From Mycolicibacterium litorale (GTDB lineage Bacteria > Actinomycetota > Actinomycetes > Mycobacteriales > Mycobacteriaceae), in NCBI RefSeq assembly GCF_014218295.1, contig NZ_AP023287.1, positions 5,518,001 through 5,582,000 on the forward strand: a stretch of 64,000 nt of DNA, in the 5' to 3' direction. Below the pieces are notes generated by a model. The model was not told the origin of the DNA, searched no databases, and was given only the letters and a program-made list of their open reading frames with translations. Positions within the stretch are counted from its first letter, which is position 1; each line of letters begins with the position of its first letter. Made by a program: the position numbers and the translations under genes. Positions 27,213-36,646 of the stretch are shown here, in pieces.

Positions 27213-29054
27213 TCACGGCCGGAAGAGGATGCCGTCGTCGGAAGCCGCCTTCATCAACTGGGGAATGGTCAGCGTCCCGTAGCCGGTGTGCACCGGGCCC
27301 CGTGCCGTGCCCAGCCACAGCACGATGCCGGGGTCGGGTGTGACATCGAGGTGATGAGCCTGCACGCCGGGCAGGTGGTACTGGAAGAAGTTCACGAGGT
27401 AGTCCACCAGGAAGACGGCGCTGCCGATCGGACCCCGACCCCACAGCTGAGATGCGTTGTACAGCGGGGTCATGGCGGCAGGGTCGCCGATCATCACGAT
27501 CGGACCGTAGTGCGGTTTCGTTCCGCCGCCGGGCACATAGGGCGGCATGAACGGTTGCAGCCCAGGCAGATCCGTGGACATGTACGGCGCCGAGCTCCCA
27601 TAGGTTCCGATGTTGACGAACATCGAGTCGGCACCGTTGCCCGGGACCACCGTATTCATCCCGGGTGCCTCGAAACCGATACCGGCCAGGCCGGTCTGCT
27701 GCGCGACGAACTGCGCCTCCCACCCGCCGAGCGAATGTCCGGTGACGAAGATGTCCTCGTCGTCGTAGCCCTGCAGGGCCGCCTCGGCACGTACCTGTTC
27801 GGCGAATTCCAGGGCGTCGTAGAACGCCAAGGGCGTGGTGCCTGTGAACACCACCTGCAGGTCGGCGAGCACCTGCGCGACGGTGATGACCGGGTTGAAC
27901 AGCAGATGCGAGCCACCCGTCGTGCCCTGGTAGGCGATGATGAGCTGGCCTTCGGGTGTCGCCCACACCCGGCCCACCATGCCCGAGAAGACGTTGGTGG
28001 ACGACATCTGGAATCCGTCGACCGTCAACGGCACCAGGCCACCGGGGGTTGAGCCGAGCACGTATCCGGCCGCGGACGCGTTGAGGAACTGGGCCACCGT
28101 CGGAGTCGGTCGGGTCGTGGGGCCGGTGTAGGTCAGAGTCGGGACGACCGGTTGGGGGGCGGGGGTCCGCCAGAGTCCCAGTTGCCGCTCCAGTTCGCGG
28201 AAGGCGCCGAATACCAGGTCGTTGATGGGCGCGAGGTCGATCGGGCTCTCGGGGCTGTTGGCCGACGCGGTGAAGCCGAATGCCTGGAGCACCGCGTTCA
28301 CCAGTCGGCCGGGAGCCTCGAGTAGCTCGGCGATCGGCGACAGCGGTTGCGGCGGGGTGGGCGTCGGCGGATCGACCACGGAACTGGTTCCGGCGGCGAG
28401 TGCCGGTGCCGTCGCCTCGGTGTCCGCGGCTGTCGGCGGATCGGTCGACGCTGGTTGCGCGCTCGGAACCGTCACCGCCATGAGTTCGGCCGGCCGGGCG
28501 AGCGTCGCCACCGCCACGCCGCCCTCCTCATCCGGCGCGTCGGCAGCTTTGGTCACCCGCCGGCTGCCACCGAATTCAACGCGCGCGGATTCGGCCTCCC
28601 GCGCCGTGGTCGAATCGGATTCGGCGACGGCGGGATCGTCGGAGGTGGGATCGGTGGGCGGTACCGGCTCCGGTGCGTCTTCGTCGGCGACCTCCTCCGG
28701 CGGCGCTGCGGTGTCCGAGGAATCCTCGGACTCGGTGTCACCGATGTCGGGGTCGAGATCCGGATCCGAAACAGGGACTGCTGGTTCGTCTGTCGCGCCG
28801 TCGGAAGGTTCCGTCGCCTGCGGGTCTTCCTTCTTGGGTTCGTCGCTGGTGCCCGGCTTGTCATGATCGGTCGGGCTGCCGGCGGCCGGACCGGCGTCGG
28901 CGGTCGTGCCCGAGGCCGATCCAGACGCCGGCGAGTCGGCCCACGCCGGTGCCGGCGCACCGGCGAATGCTGCGCAGAGCGCTATCGCCGCGATGCCGTA
29001 GCGGAACGACCTGCTAGCGGTAGGTCCTGTCGCCCATCTGACGTCTGCCACCAC
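27213..29054 (-). CDS. Large secreted lipase-like alpha/beta hydrolase with acidic Pro-rich linker
   Basis: The product is about 613 residues. It begins with a signal peptide (ATGPTASRSFRYGIAAIALC, cleavage near PAWA). A long low-complexity acidic/Pro/Thr region follows (about residues 45-165; DEPAVPVSDPDLDPDIGDTE), then a hydrolase domain (about 320-613) with the lipase nucleophile motif TGHSLGGWEAQF. Asp/His partners are not certain, though DVTPDPG and VHTGYG are candidates. The GTG at 29054 was chosen because GGGGAG lies 6 nt before it; another GTG at 29075 is possible. It probably acts in or beyond the cell envelope. Confidence 0.75.
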   Translation of the reverse strand: MVADVRWATGPTASRSFRYGIAAIALCAAFAGAPAPAWADSPASGSASGTTADAGPAAGSPTDHDKPGTSDEPKKEDPQATEPSDGATDEPAVPVSDPDLDPDIGDTESEDSSDTAAPPEEVADEDAPEPVPPTDPTSDDPAVAESDSTTAREAESARVEFGGSRRVTKAADAPDEEGGVAVATLARPAELMAVTVPSAQPASTDPPTAADTEATAPALAAGTSSVVDPPTPTPPQPLSPIAELLEAPGRLVNAVLQAFGFTASANSPESPIDLAPINDLVFGAFRELERQLGLWRTPAPQPVVPTLTYTGPTTRPTPTVAQFLNASAAGYVLGSTPGGLVPLTVDGFQMSSTNVFSGMVGRVWATPEGQLIIAYQGTTGGSHLLFNPVITVAQVLADLQVVFTGTTPLAFYDALEFAEQVRAEAALQGYDDEDIFVTGHSLGGWEAQFVAQQTGLAGIGFEAPGMNTVVPGNGADSMFVNIGTYGSSAPYMSTDLPGLQPFMPPYVPGGGTKPHYGPIVMIGDPAAMTPLYNASQLWGRGPIGSAVFLVDYLVNFFQYHLPGVQAHHLDVTPDPGIVLWLGTARGPVHTGYGTLTIPQLMKAASDDGILFRP

Positions 29055-29130
29055 GGACGGCTCCCCCTTTGGCACCGAGCATCGACGCTGACAACATACA
29101 TTGTCCTGTGATGCCAGTCACAGGTATGGA

Positions 29131-30768
29131 CTACAGCCCGTGCGCGTCTTTGAGTAGTTGAGCTGCACGCTCGCCGATGATCACGCACGGCGCCATGGTG
29201 TTACCCGTGGTGACCCGGGGCATGATCGACGCGTCGGCTATCCGCAACCGCTCGATTCCATAGACACGAAGGTGGCCGTCGACCACCGACATCTCATCGC
29301 GGCCCATCTTCGCGGTGCAGGATTGATGCCAGTACGTCAGGGCGCCATCACGGACGAATCTCTCGAGTTCGCGGCCGGTCAGATTGCCGGGCATCACTTC
29401 GCGTTTCCGATGCGAACGTAGCGGACGGGCGTTGCCGATCTCGCGACACAGTTCGACACCGCTCACTGCGGCTGCCAGGTCGGCGGGTTCGGCCAACAAG
29501 TTGGCGTCGATGCGAACCGGATCGGTCGGTGAGGATCCGGTCAGTCGGACACTGCCTCTGCTCTCCGGCCGCACGACACCCACGTTCAGTGTCCATCCGG
29601 CCGCGGGCAGACCGAATCGCGCGGCGTTCTCTGCGCTGGCAGCGGCGATTTCGCTTTGGCACGTCTGGATGTCAGGCGTGCCGACAGCTGGATTGCTCTT
29701 CCAGAGGTACGTCGCTTCCCCGGCGGTATTGCGCGGAACCAGCGGCTGCGGGGACTCCCACACGCAGGCAATGCCGGGGTGGTCCTGCATGTTGCGACCT
29801 ACACCAGGAAGGTTTTGCACCGGCGCGATCCCCAGTCGGGCGAGCTCGGCATGATCACCGATACCGGAGTGCATCAACACTTTTGGGGTGTGTATTGCCC
29901 CGAGACTCAGGACGACCTCCGATCCGGCTTCGATCCGGTGCGTGGCGCCGCCGTAGGCGATCTCCACACCGGTGGCCCGCTTGTCCTGCACGGTCACCTT
30001 GGTCACGAGCGCGTCGGTGAGGACCGTGAGGTTCGGCCGGTCCATGTAGGGGTAGGTGTACGAGCGGAACACCGACTGCCGGATGCCGGCCCGAGCGCGG
30101 ATGTCGGCGATCGAGACGCCGCCTTCCCCTTCCATCATCGCGCCGTTGTGGCTGCCGAACACCGGAAGCCCCACTGTTCCTGCGGCATCCAGGAGGTCGG
30201 TTGCTACCTGATGCGGATTCGGCGCCGGTTCAACGTAGACAAGGCTTCCGGTTCCGCGACGGTCCGGATCCGGCGCGCCGCGCCAATCTTCGATGCGACG
30301 GTAGATGTCCAGCACGGCTTCGTATCCCCAGGCCGGGTCGCCGGCTTCAGCGGCGAAATGATCCCAATCGTCCTTATGGCCGCGCGCCCACATCATCACG
30401 TTGATGCTCGACCCGCCGCCGAGTACCTTGCCCATGTTCATGGGGATCGATCGACCGTTGAGATGCGGGTTGGCTTCGGCGACGAATTGCCAATCCGTTG
30501 CGCTACCGAGGTTGCGCGGCCACTGCTCAACCTTCAACACAGAGTCGATGTCGTCACTGCCGCCGGCCTCGAGCAACATGACGCTCACTGCCGGATTCTC
30601 CGCGAGCCGACGAGCCACCACGGAGCCCGACGAACCCGATCCGCAGACGATGAAGTCATAGCGTGGCTTGAGTGCGGCGCGCAGTCTGGTCTGAGTGTCG
30701 CGGATGCGCTGCGCCAAGCTCGCGTCCTCTGACCGGTCGCGTGTGCCATTGGCCATCTCGTGCACCAT
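29131..30768 (-). CDS. GMC-family FAD-dependent oxidoreductase (choline dehydrogenase-like)
   Basis: The 545-residue flavoenzyme has the N-terminal FAD motif YDFIVCGSGSSGSVVARRL, GMC signature 1 (GKVLGGGSSINVMMWARG) and GMC signature 2 (GAIHTPKVLMHSGIG). The C-terminal catalytic His/Asn region is YWHQSCTAKMG and MAPCVIIGERAA. It oxidises an alcohol to an aldehyde or ketone. The ATG at 30768 follows AGGAG at 8 nt; longer starts are possible. It probably belongs with the catabolic genes beyond the topoisomerase pair. Confidence 0.9.
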   Translation of the reverse strand: MVHEMANGTRDRSEDASLAQRIRDTQTRLRAALKPRYDFIVCGSGSSGSVVARRLAENPAVSVMLLEAGGSDDIDSVLKVEQWPRNLGSATDWQFVAEANPHLNGRSIPMNMGKVLGGGSSINVMMWARGHKDDWDHFAAEAGDPAWGYEAVLDIYRRIEDWRGAPDPDRRGTGSLVYVEPAPNPHQVATDLLDAAGTVGLPVFGSHNGAMMEGEGGVSIADIRARAGIRQSVFRSYTYPYMDRPNLTVLTDALVTKVTVQDKRATGVEIAYGGATHRIEAGSEVVLSLGAIHTPKVLMHSGIGDHAELARLGIAPVQNLPGVGRNMQDHPGIACVWESPQPLVPRNTAGEATYLWKSNPAVGTPDIQTCQSEIAAASAENAARFGLPAAGWTLNVGVVRPESRGSVRLTGSSPTDPVRIDANLLAEPADLAAAVSGVELCREIGNARPLRSHRKREVMPGNLTGRELERFVRDGALTYWHQSCTAKMGRDEMSVVDGHLRVYGIERLRIADASIMPRVTTGNTMAPCVIIGERAAQLLKDAHGL

Positions 30769-30791
30769 CTGTCTTTCTCCTATGTCTGCGC

Positions 30792-30819
30792 CGCAGTCAG
30801 CCGACTGCGTCATGCGTCA
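30792..30819. repeat. Hairpin plus tandem heptamer upstream of the GMC gene
   Basis: cgcagtcagccgactgcg (30792-30809) is a perfect 7-bp stem with a 4-nt loop. It overlaps a tandem repeat tgcgtca-tgcgtca (30806-30819). It lies 24-51 bp upstream of the GMC start codon, a position suited to an operator or a leader hairpin. Confidence 0.45.
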
Positions 30820-31217
30820 TATGTCTTGATCCACTCATTTGGTGTTGTCGGCTGGTGATGTCTTACCGACGGTCGGATGCTGCCGCCGGACGGCTGAACC
30901 GGAACTACGGAGCAACGGCACAGATGGAATCCGGGGCGGCCGAGGCGCATGAATTCGTATCTGGAGCACATGTGCGGCCGATGACGCTGGCCGGAGGATC
31001 CAATGGCCTTCACACCATGGGCGCGGACCTCTACGGTCAACGGGCCTTGGATATGTGCTCCCCGGTTTCCGCCCTGCACCGGTGTCGAGGCAGGCTCGGG
31101 CAGCACTCTGGACCGACCGCTGATTCACTGCGCCCCCGCGAGGGTGCGCTGAGATGTCGGGCCTGCCGTCTACCATTCCTCCGGCACCACACCCCGCATT
31201 GATGGAGAAGACGAGCA
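30814..31217. other. Intergenic region between GMC oxidoreductase and topoN
   Basis: About 404 bp with no supported gene. Open frames exist on both strands but show no family resemblance, signal peptide or ribosome binding site. It should contain the promoters of the divergent GMC gene and topoN; GGAGAAG at 31204-31210 is the topoN ribosome binding site. Confidence 0.6.
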
Positions 31218-33251
31218 GTGAGTTACACCGCGGCCGACATCACCGAGCTCGACGATGTCCAGCACACCCGCCTGCGGCCTGCGGTCAACCTCGGCCTGGA
31301 CGTGCTCAACACCGCGCTGCGCGAACTGGTCGACAACGCGATCGAAGAGGTCGCCGATCCCAGCCACGGCGGGTCCTGCGTCACCATCACCCTGCACGCC
31401 GACGGGTCGGTCAGCGTCACCGACGACGGCCGGGGGCTGCCGGTCGACTCCGATCCGGTGAACGGCAAGAACGGCATCGTCAAGACGCTCGGAACCGCGC
31501 GGGCGGGCGGCAAGTTCTCCGCCCACGCCGACGCCGCCAGCACCGGCGCCGGGCTGAACGGAATCGGCGCCGCCGCAGCTGTTTTCATCTCCAAGCGGAC
31601 CGACGTGACAGTACACCGGGCCGGCAAGACCTACGTGCAGAGCTTCGGCGGCGGCTACCCCGGCGTCTTCGAGGGCAAGGACTTCGACGCGGACGCCCCG
31701 TTCACCCGCGCCGACACGCAGAAACTCCGCGGCTCCGGCAATCGCAAACCGGACGCCCACGGCACCACGGTGCGCATCCTGTTCGACCCTGCCGTGGTGC
31801 CCGATTCCAGCGTCGACATCAACGAGGTGCTGCTGCGGGCACACGCTGCGGCACGGATGTCGCCAGGGGTGCACCTCAGAGTCATCGACGAAGGCTGGCC
31901 CGGCGACGACGTCCGGCCCGACCTGACCGAGCCGTTCAGCGGCCCGTGGGGTACCGAGACCCTGCTGGACCTGATGTGCGCGGCCGCCGGCACTCCGGTG
32001 CCTGGTGTGCGCGCCGTGGTGGAGGGCCGCGGCGAGTACACCACGGGACGCGGCCCGACCCCGTTCCGGTGGTCTCTGACCGCCGGTCCCGCCGAACCGC
32101 CCACCGTCGCCGCGTTCTGTAACACCGTGCGGACCCCCGGCGGCGGATCCCATCTGACCGCGGCGGTCAAAGGGCTGTCCGAAGCGCTGGCCGACCGCGC
32201 GTCCCGGATGCGTGATCTGGGCCTGGCCAAGGGTGAAGAGGGTCCCGAGGCACAGGATTTCGCCGCGGTCACCGCCCTGGCCGTCGACACCCGCGCACCT
32301 GATGTGTCGTGGGATTCGCAGGCCAAGACCGCGGTGTCGTCGCGGTCACTGAACGTGGCGATGGCCCCCGACGTGGCGCGCAGCGTCACGATCTGGGCGG
32401 CCAACCCCGCCAACGGCGACACCGTGACGCTGTGGACGAAGCTGGCGCTGGAATCCGCCCGGGCGCGACGCAGCGCCGAAGGCGCCAAGGCGCGGTCCCG
32501 TGCCGCGTCGAAGGCCAAGGGGCTCGGCACGAATCTGTCGCTGCCGCCGAAGTTGTTACCCAGCAGGGAGACCGGACGCGGCTCGGGCGCCGAGTTGTTC
32601 CTGTGCGAGGGCGACTCCGCGCTGGGCACCATCAAGGCCGCGCGCGACGCCACCTTCCAAGCCGCATTTCCGCTAAAAGGCAAGCCGCCCAACGTCTACG
32701 GATTCACGCTGAGCAAGGCCCGGGTCAAGGACGAGTTCGATTCGATCGAACGCATTCTGGGCTGCGGCGTGCGCGACAGCTGCGACCCGGAGCTGTGCCG
32801 CTATGACCGGATCCTGTTCGCCTCCGACGCCGACCCCGACGGCGGCAACATCAACTCCAGCCTCATCTCGATGTTCCTGGACTTCTACCGGCCGCTCGTC
32901 GAAGCCGGAATGGTCTACGTGACGCTGCCGCCGCTGTTCGTGGTCAAAGACGGCCAACAGCGGATCTACTGCCAGGACGAGTCCGAACGCGACGCCGCCG
33001 TCGCGCAGACGAAGGCCACCTCCAAACGCAAGGTGGAGGTGCAGCGCAACAAGGGTCTGGGCGAGATGGACGCCGACGACTTCTGGACGACCGTGCTGGA
33101 CCCGCAGCGGCGCACGGTGATTCGGGTCCATCCCGATGACGGGGAGAAAAAGCTGCACCACACCTTGTTCGGCGGGCCGCCTGAGGGCCGGCGCACGTGG
33201 ATGGCCGACGTCGCCTCCCGTGTCGACACCTTGGCCCTGGATCTGGATTAG
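31218..33251 (+). CDS. topoN: Atypical type II topoisomerase ATPase subunit (GyrB/ParE-like, TopoN)
   Basis: The 677-residue GyrB paralogue has the GHKL ATPase part (ELVDNAIEEVADPSHGG, VSVTDDGRGLPVD, and TGAGLNGIGAAAA as the G-box). The transducer follows, then TOPRIM, with LCEGDSALGTIKAARDA at about residues 461-477 and the metal-binding DADPDGGNINSSL. Several positions differ from housekeeping GyrB (PLKGKPPNV for PLRGKILNV). It matches the TopoN subunit described in M. smegmatis, which forms an unusual topoisomerase with TopoM. GTG start; GGAGAAG upstream. The next gene begins 17 nt downstream. Confidence 0.9.
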   Translation: MSYTAADITELDDVQHTRLRPAVNLGLDVLNTALRELVDNAIEEVADPSHGGSCVTITLHADGSVSVTDDGRGLPVDSDPVNGKNGIVKTLGTARAGGKFSAHADAASTGAGLNGIGAAAAVFISKRTDVTVHRAGKTYVQSFGGGYPGVFEGKDFDADAPFTRADTQKLRGSGNRKPDAHGTTVRILFDPAVVPDSSVDINEVLLRAHAAARMSPGVHLRVIDEGWPGDDVRPDLTEPFSGPWGTETLLDLMCAAAGTPVPGVRAVVEGRGEYTTGRGPTPFRWSLTAGPAEPPTVAAFCNTVRTPGGGSHLTAAVKGLSEALADRASRMRDLGLAKGEEGPEAQDFAAVTALAVDTRAPDVSWDSQAKTAVSSRSLNVAMAPDVARSVTIWAANPANGDTVTLWTKLALESARARRSAEGAKARSRAASKAKGLGTNLSLPPKLLPSRETGRGSGAELFLCEGDSALGTIKAARDATFQAAFPLKGKPPNVYGFTLSKARVKDEFDSIERILGCGVRDSCDPELCRYDRILFASDADPDGGNINSSLISMFLDFYRPLVEAGMVYVTLPPLFVVKDGQQRIYCQDESERDAAVAQTKATSKRKVEVQRNKGLGEMDADDFWTTVLDPQRRTVIRVHPDDGEKKLHHTLFGGPPEGRRTWMADVASRVDTLALDLD

Positions 33252-33268
33252 GACGCAGGAGAAACATC

Positions 33269-35407
33269 GTGACCGCCACCCTGGACGTTCCTGAGCAGAA
33301 CCCCGACCTGGTGCTCGACCAGAGCGCCGACGACTACTGGAACCACTACCAGCTGACCTTCGCGCTCTACAGCGTCAGCGACCGCGCCATCCCGTCGGCA
33401 TTCGACGGGCTGAAGCCGGGGCAGCGGCGCCTGCTCTACCAGATGCACGACTCCCGGCTGCTGCCCGGAAACAAGCCACAGAAGTCCTCGAAGGTCTGCT
33501 CGGCCGTGACCGGCAACCTGCATCCGCACGGCGGTGCGTCGATGTACGGTGCCGCGGCGCTGATGGCCGCCGAGTTCCAGCGTGTGAAAGTCATTGACGG
33601 ACAGGGCGCTTTCCCCCGAATCCAGGGCGACATCCCGGCCGCCGACCGCTATACCGAGATGCGGTTGTCCGCTCCGGGCGCGGCGCTGACCGCCGAGCTG
33701 GACAATCACGCCGTCCCGATGGTGCCCACGTTCGACGGCGAGTGGACCGAGCCGACGGTGCTGCCGGCGCAATGGCCAGTGCTGCTGTGCAACGGCGCGG
33801 TCGGCATCGCCGAAGGGTGGGCCACGAAGGTGCCCGCGCACAATCCGCGGGAGATCATGGCCGCCTGCCGGGCGCTGCTGAAAACACCGAACATGACCGA
33901 TGACCGGCTGCTGAAACTCATCCCCGGGCCGGACTGGGGGTGCGGCGCGCGGGTGATCGGTGAGAGCGGGTTGCGGGAGTACATCACCACCGGCCGTGGT
34001 GCGTTCACGGTGCGCGGCACGGTGTCGGTCGACGGCAAGAACTGCATCATCACCGAGCTACCGCCCGGCGTGGCGAGTAACACTGTGCAGGAACGGATTC
34101 GGGCGCTGGTCGAATCCGGAGAACTGTCCGGTGTGGCGGATATGTCGGACCTGACAGACCGCCGCAACGGGCTGCGCATCGTCGTCACCGCCAAACGCGG
34201 CCACAGCGCCGAGACCATCCGTGAGCAGCTGCTGGCCTTGACACCGCTGGAAGGGACGTTCGCCGCCAGCCTCGTCGCACTCGACGAGAACCGGGTGCCG
34301 CGCTGGTGGTCGGTGCGTGAGCTGATCGCCGCATTCCTGTCCCTACGCGATTCGGTGGTGCTGCACCGCAGCGAGTACCGGTTGGAGAAGGTCATGGCGC
34401 GGCGGCATCTGGTGGCCGGCCTGATGACCATCCACCTGGACATCGATGCCGCGGTCGCGGTGATCCGTGGCTCGGACACCGTCGACGACGCCCGCCAGGG
34501 CTTGCAGGACAGGTTCGCGATCGACGCCGTTCAAGCCGATCATGTTCTGGGACTGCAGCTTCGGCGTTTGACCAAGCTCGATGTGATCGAACTCCAGGCC
34601 GAAGCCGAGAAGCTGGATGCGGAATTCGCCGAGCTGACCGAACTGGTGTCCAATCCCGATGCGCGCCGGGTCGTGATCGACAAGGAACTCGTGGAGACCG
34701 CGAAGTTGTTCAAGGGTCCGGAGTTCGACCGTCGCACCGTGCTGGACTTCGACGCCACCCCGGTGTCGTCGGGCGGCGGGGAGGACGGACCCCGGGAGCG
34801 CAAGGTCAACACCGCTTGGCGCCTCGATGACCGCGGGGTGTTCTCCGACAGCCACGGTGAGCTGCTGACCTCCGGACTGGGCTGGGCGGTGTGGACCGAC
34901 GGCCGGGTCAAGTTCACCACCGGCGCCGGCCTGCCCTACAAGATCCGCGACATCCCGGTCGCGCCGGACATCACCGGGCTACTGCAGTCGGGGGTGCTCC
35001 CGCTCGGCTACCACCTGGCGCTGGTGACGCGGCGCGGAAAGATCCTGCGCATCGACCCCGCTGCGGTGAACCCGCAGGGAGCGGCCGGCAACGGCGTGGC
35101 GGGGGTGAAGCTGGCCGGTGACGGTGACGAAGTGATCGCCGCACTGCCGGTGTCGTGCGGCAACGGCGAGGCGATGCTGTCGGTATCCGAAAAGAGTTGG
35201 AAAGTGACTGAACTCGCCGACATTCCGGTGAAGGGCCGCGGTGGCGCCGGAGTCGGGTTCCATCCGTTCGTCAAGGGCGAGGACGTCCTGCTCGCCGCGT
35301 CGATCTCCGCGACCGGGTACGTGCGCGGCAAGCGGGCCGTGCGGCCCGAGAACCGCGCGAAGGCGGCGATCAAGGGTTCGGGTGCGGACGTGACGCCCGC
35401 GGAGTAG
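33269..35407 (+). CDS. topoM: Atypical type II topoisomerase breakage-reunion subunit (GyrA/ParC-like, TopoM)
   Basis: The 712-residue protein has the winged-helix breakage-reunion domain with catalytic Y128 (PAADRYTEMRLS) and the preceding GNLHPHGGASMYGA. Tower and coiled-coil regions follow (RLTKLDVIELQAEAEKLDAE). The C-terminal about 190 residues have ParC/GyrA-type beta-strand repeats but no GyrA box is obvious. It is shorter than GyrA (about 840). The start is GTG at 33269 with CAGGAGAA. It is encoded directly after topoN and should form the A2B2 enzyme with it. Confidence 0.9.
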   Translation: MTATLDVPEQNPDLVLDQSADDYWNHYQLTFALYSVSDRAIPSAFDGLKPGQRRLLYQMHDSRLLPGNKPQKSSKVCSAVTGNLHPHGGASMYGAAALMAAEFQRVKVIDGQGAFPRIQGDIPAADRYTEMRLSAPGAALTAELDNHAVPMVPTFDGEWTEPTVLPAQWPVLLCNGAVGIAEGWATKVPAHNPREIMAACRALLKTPNMTDDRLLKLIPGPDWGCGARVIGESGLREYITTGRGAFTVRGTVSVDGKNCIITELPPGVASNTVQERIRALVESGELSGVADMSDLTDRRNGLRIVVTAKRGHSAETIREQLLALTPLEGTFAASLVALDENRVPRWWSVRELIAAFLSLRDSVVLHRSEYRLEKVMARRHLVAGLMTIHLDIDAAVAVIRGSDTVDDARQGLQDRFAIDAVQADHVLGLQLRRLTKLDVIELQAEAEKLDAEFAELTELVSNPDARRVVIDKELVETAKLFKGPEFDRRTVLDFDATPVSSGGGEDGPRERKVNTAWRLDDRGVFSDSHGELLTSGLGWAVWTDGRVKFTTGAGLPYKIRDIPVAPDITGLLQSGVLPLGYHLALVTRRGKILRIDPAAVNPQGAAGNGVAGVKLAGDGDEVIAALPVSCGNGEAMLSVSEKSWKVTELADIPVKGRGGAGVGFHPFVKGEDVLLAASISATGYVRGKRAVRPENRAKAAIKGSGADVTPAE

Positions 35408-35673
35408 TCAGAACCGGCCCGCCCGGCTCCCACGACCCAATGATCATTACCGCGGGTGAAAGGCCTGCGTTCATACGTATTTTAAGCCTCAGCTGGCGCA
35501 CTAACGAACGCCTCGCCGCGAAGCTTCCGTGGCGCTTTCCTGCGGTTCGACTCGAATCGACAGCCGTGGTACCTCATGGCACGCCATCGGAATCGGCTGG
35601 CGCTGAGTCCCTATCGATAGGCCCCTTCGGGCCCGACGATGGAGCCCAACATCTCCAACACGAAGGAGCGTCA

Positions 35674-36546
35674 ATGTTGGGAGCCAACACCGCAATCGTC
35701 CCCCGGACAGTGCCGGCCTCAGCGCCGATGGAAGCCATCCTCACCAAGTATCAGGAGGACGGGGCGGTCATCATCGAGGACTTTCTCACCGCCGATCAGG
35801 TACGGAAACTCAACGCAGACTTCGACCCGCATCTGGTCGAAGTGAAGCCCGGCGGCCGCAAGGCCGAAGGCGCACCCGTGGCCTTTCACGGGGCGCAGAC
35901 GAAGCGGATGAACCGCCTGCCGGTGATCAGCCGGACGTTCCGGGAGGAGGTGCTCGATCTCGATCTGTTGCATGACTTGTGCGACGCCATATTCCGTGAG
36001 GACTCGGGTACCTACTGGGTCACCACCGCTCAGTTGATCGAAATCGGCCCGGGCAACAAGCCGCAGACTCTGCACCGTGACCTGGAGAACCACCCGCCGT
36101 TTGTGCGAATGGGACCATCGGGACCGGAGGTGATGGTCAACTTCCTGATCGCGCTGACCGATTTCAGCGAGGACAACGGTGGGACCCGAATCATCCCCGG
36201 CAGCCATGCGTGGTCGGACTATACCGACCGTGGCAACCACGACATGACGGTGCCGGTGGCGATGAAGGCCGGCTCGGCGCTCTTCTTCTCAGGGAAGGTT
36301 GTACACGGCGGGGGCTCGAACCGCACCGCCGATGAGTTTCGCCGCGCTATCGCGTTGCCGCTGCAGCCCAGTTTCCTGACCCCCGAGGAGCCCTACGCGT
36401 TCCTACTCGACCTCGACACGGTCCGCACACTCCCTGCGCGGGTTCAGGCAATTCTCGGCTTCCGGTCGCAGCACCCCAACGGCGCACCGGGCGGCGTCTG
36501 GTTCGTCGACGACGGCGCGGAGCTCGGCGACTTCCTCGGCCTCTGA
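35674..36546 (+). CDS. Phytanoyl-CoA dioxygenase (PhyH)-like Fe(II)/2-oxoglutarate oxygenase
   Basis: The 290-residue protein has the facial triad H134-x-D136 (TLHRDLEN) and H211 (VVHGGGSN), with the 2-oxoglutarate-binding Arg in RRAIAL. It also has the family segments DGAVIIEDFL and DNGGTRIIPGSHAW. It hydroxylates an unknown alkyl or cyclic substrate. The ATG at 35674 follows AAGGAG. The 266-bp upstream region (35408-35673) has AATGATCATTA at 35439-35449, related to motifs at 42417 and 42633. AraC follows. Confidence 0.9.
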   Translation: MLGANTAIVPRTVPASAPMEAILTKYQEDGAVIIEDFLTADQVRKLNADFDPHLVEVKPGGRKAEGAPVAFHGAQTKRMNRLPVISRTFREEVLDLDLLHDLCDAIFREDSGTYWVTTAQLIEIGPGNKPQTLHRDLENHPPFVRMGPSGPEVMVNFLIALTDFSEDNGGTRIIPGSHAWSDYTDRGNHDMTVPVAMKAGSALFFSGKVVHGGGSNRTADEFRRAIALPLQPSFLTPEEPYAFLLDLDTVRTLPARVQAILGFRSQHPNGAPGGVWFVDDGAELGDFLGL

Positions 36547-36646
36547 GTACTCTGATTGACACACAGCGGCAGCTTCCCGCCGGATACTGTCATCCCGGCT
36601 TCTGCTGCAGCACAGCCGATTGAGGTGAGGACGGGAGGGGCAGACC

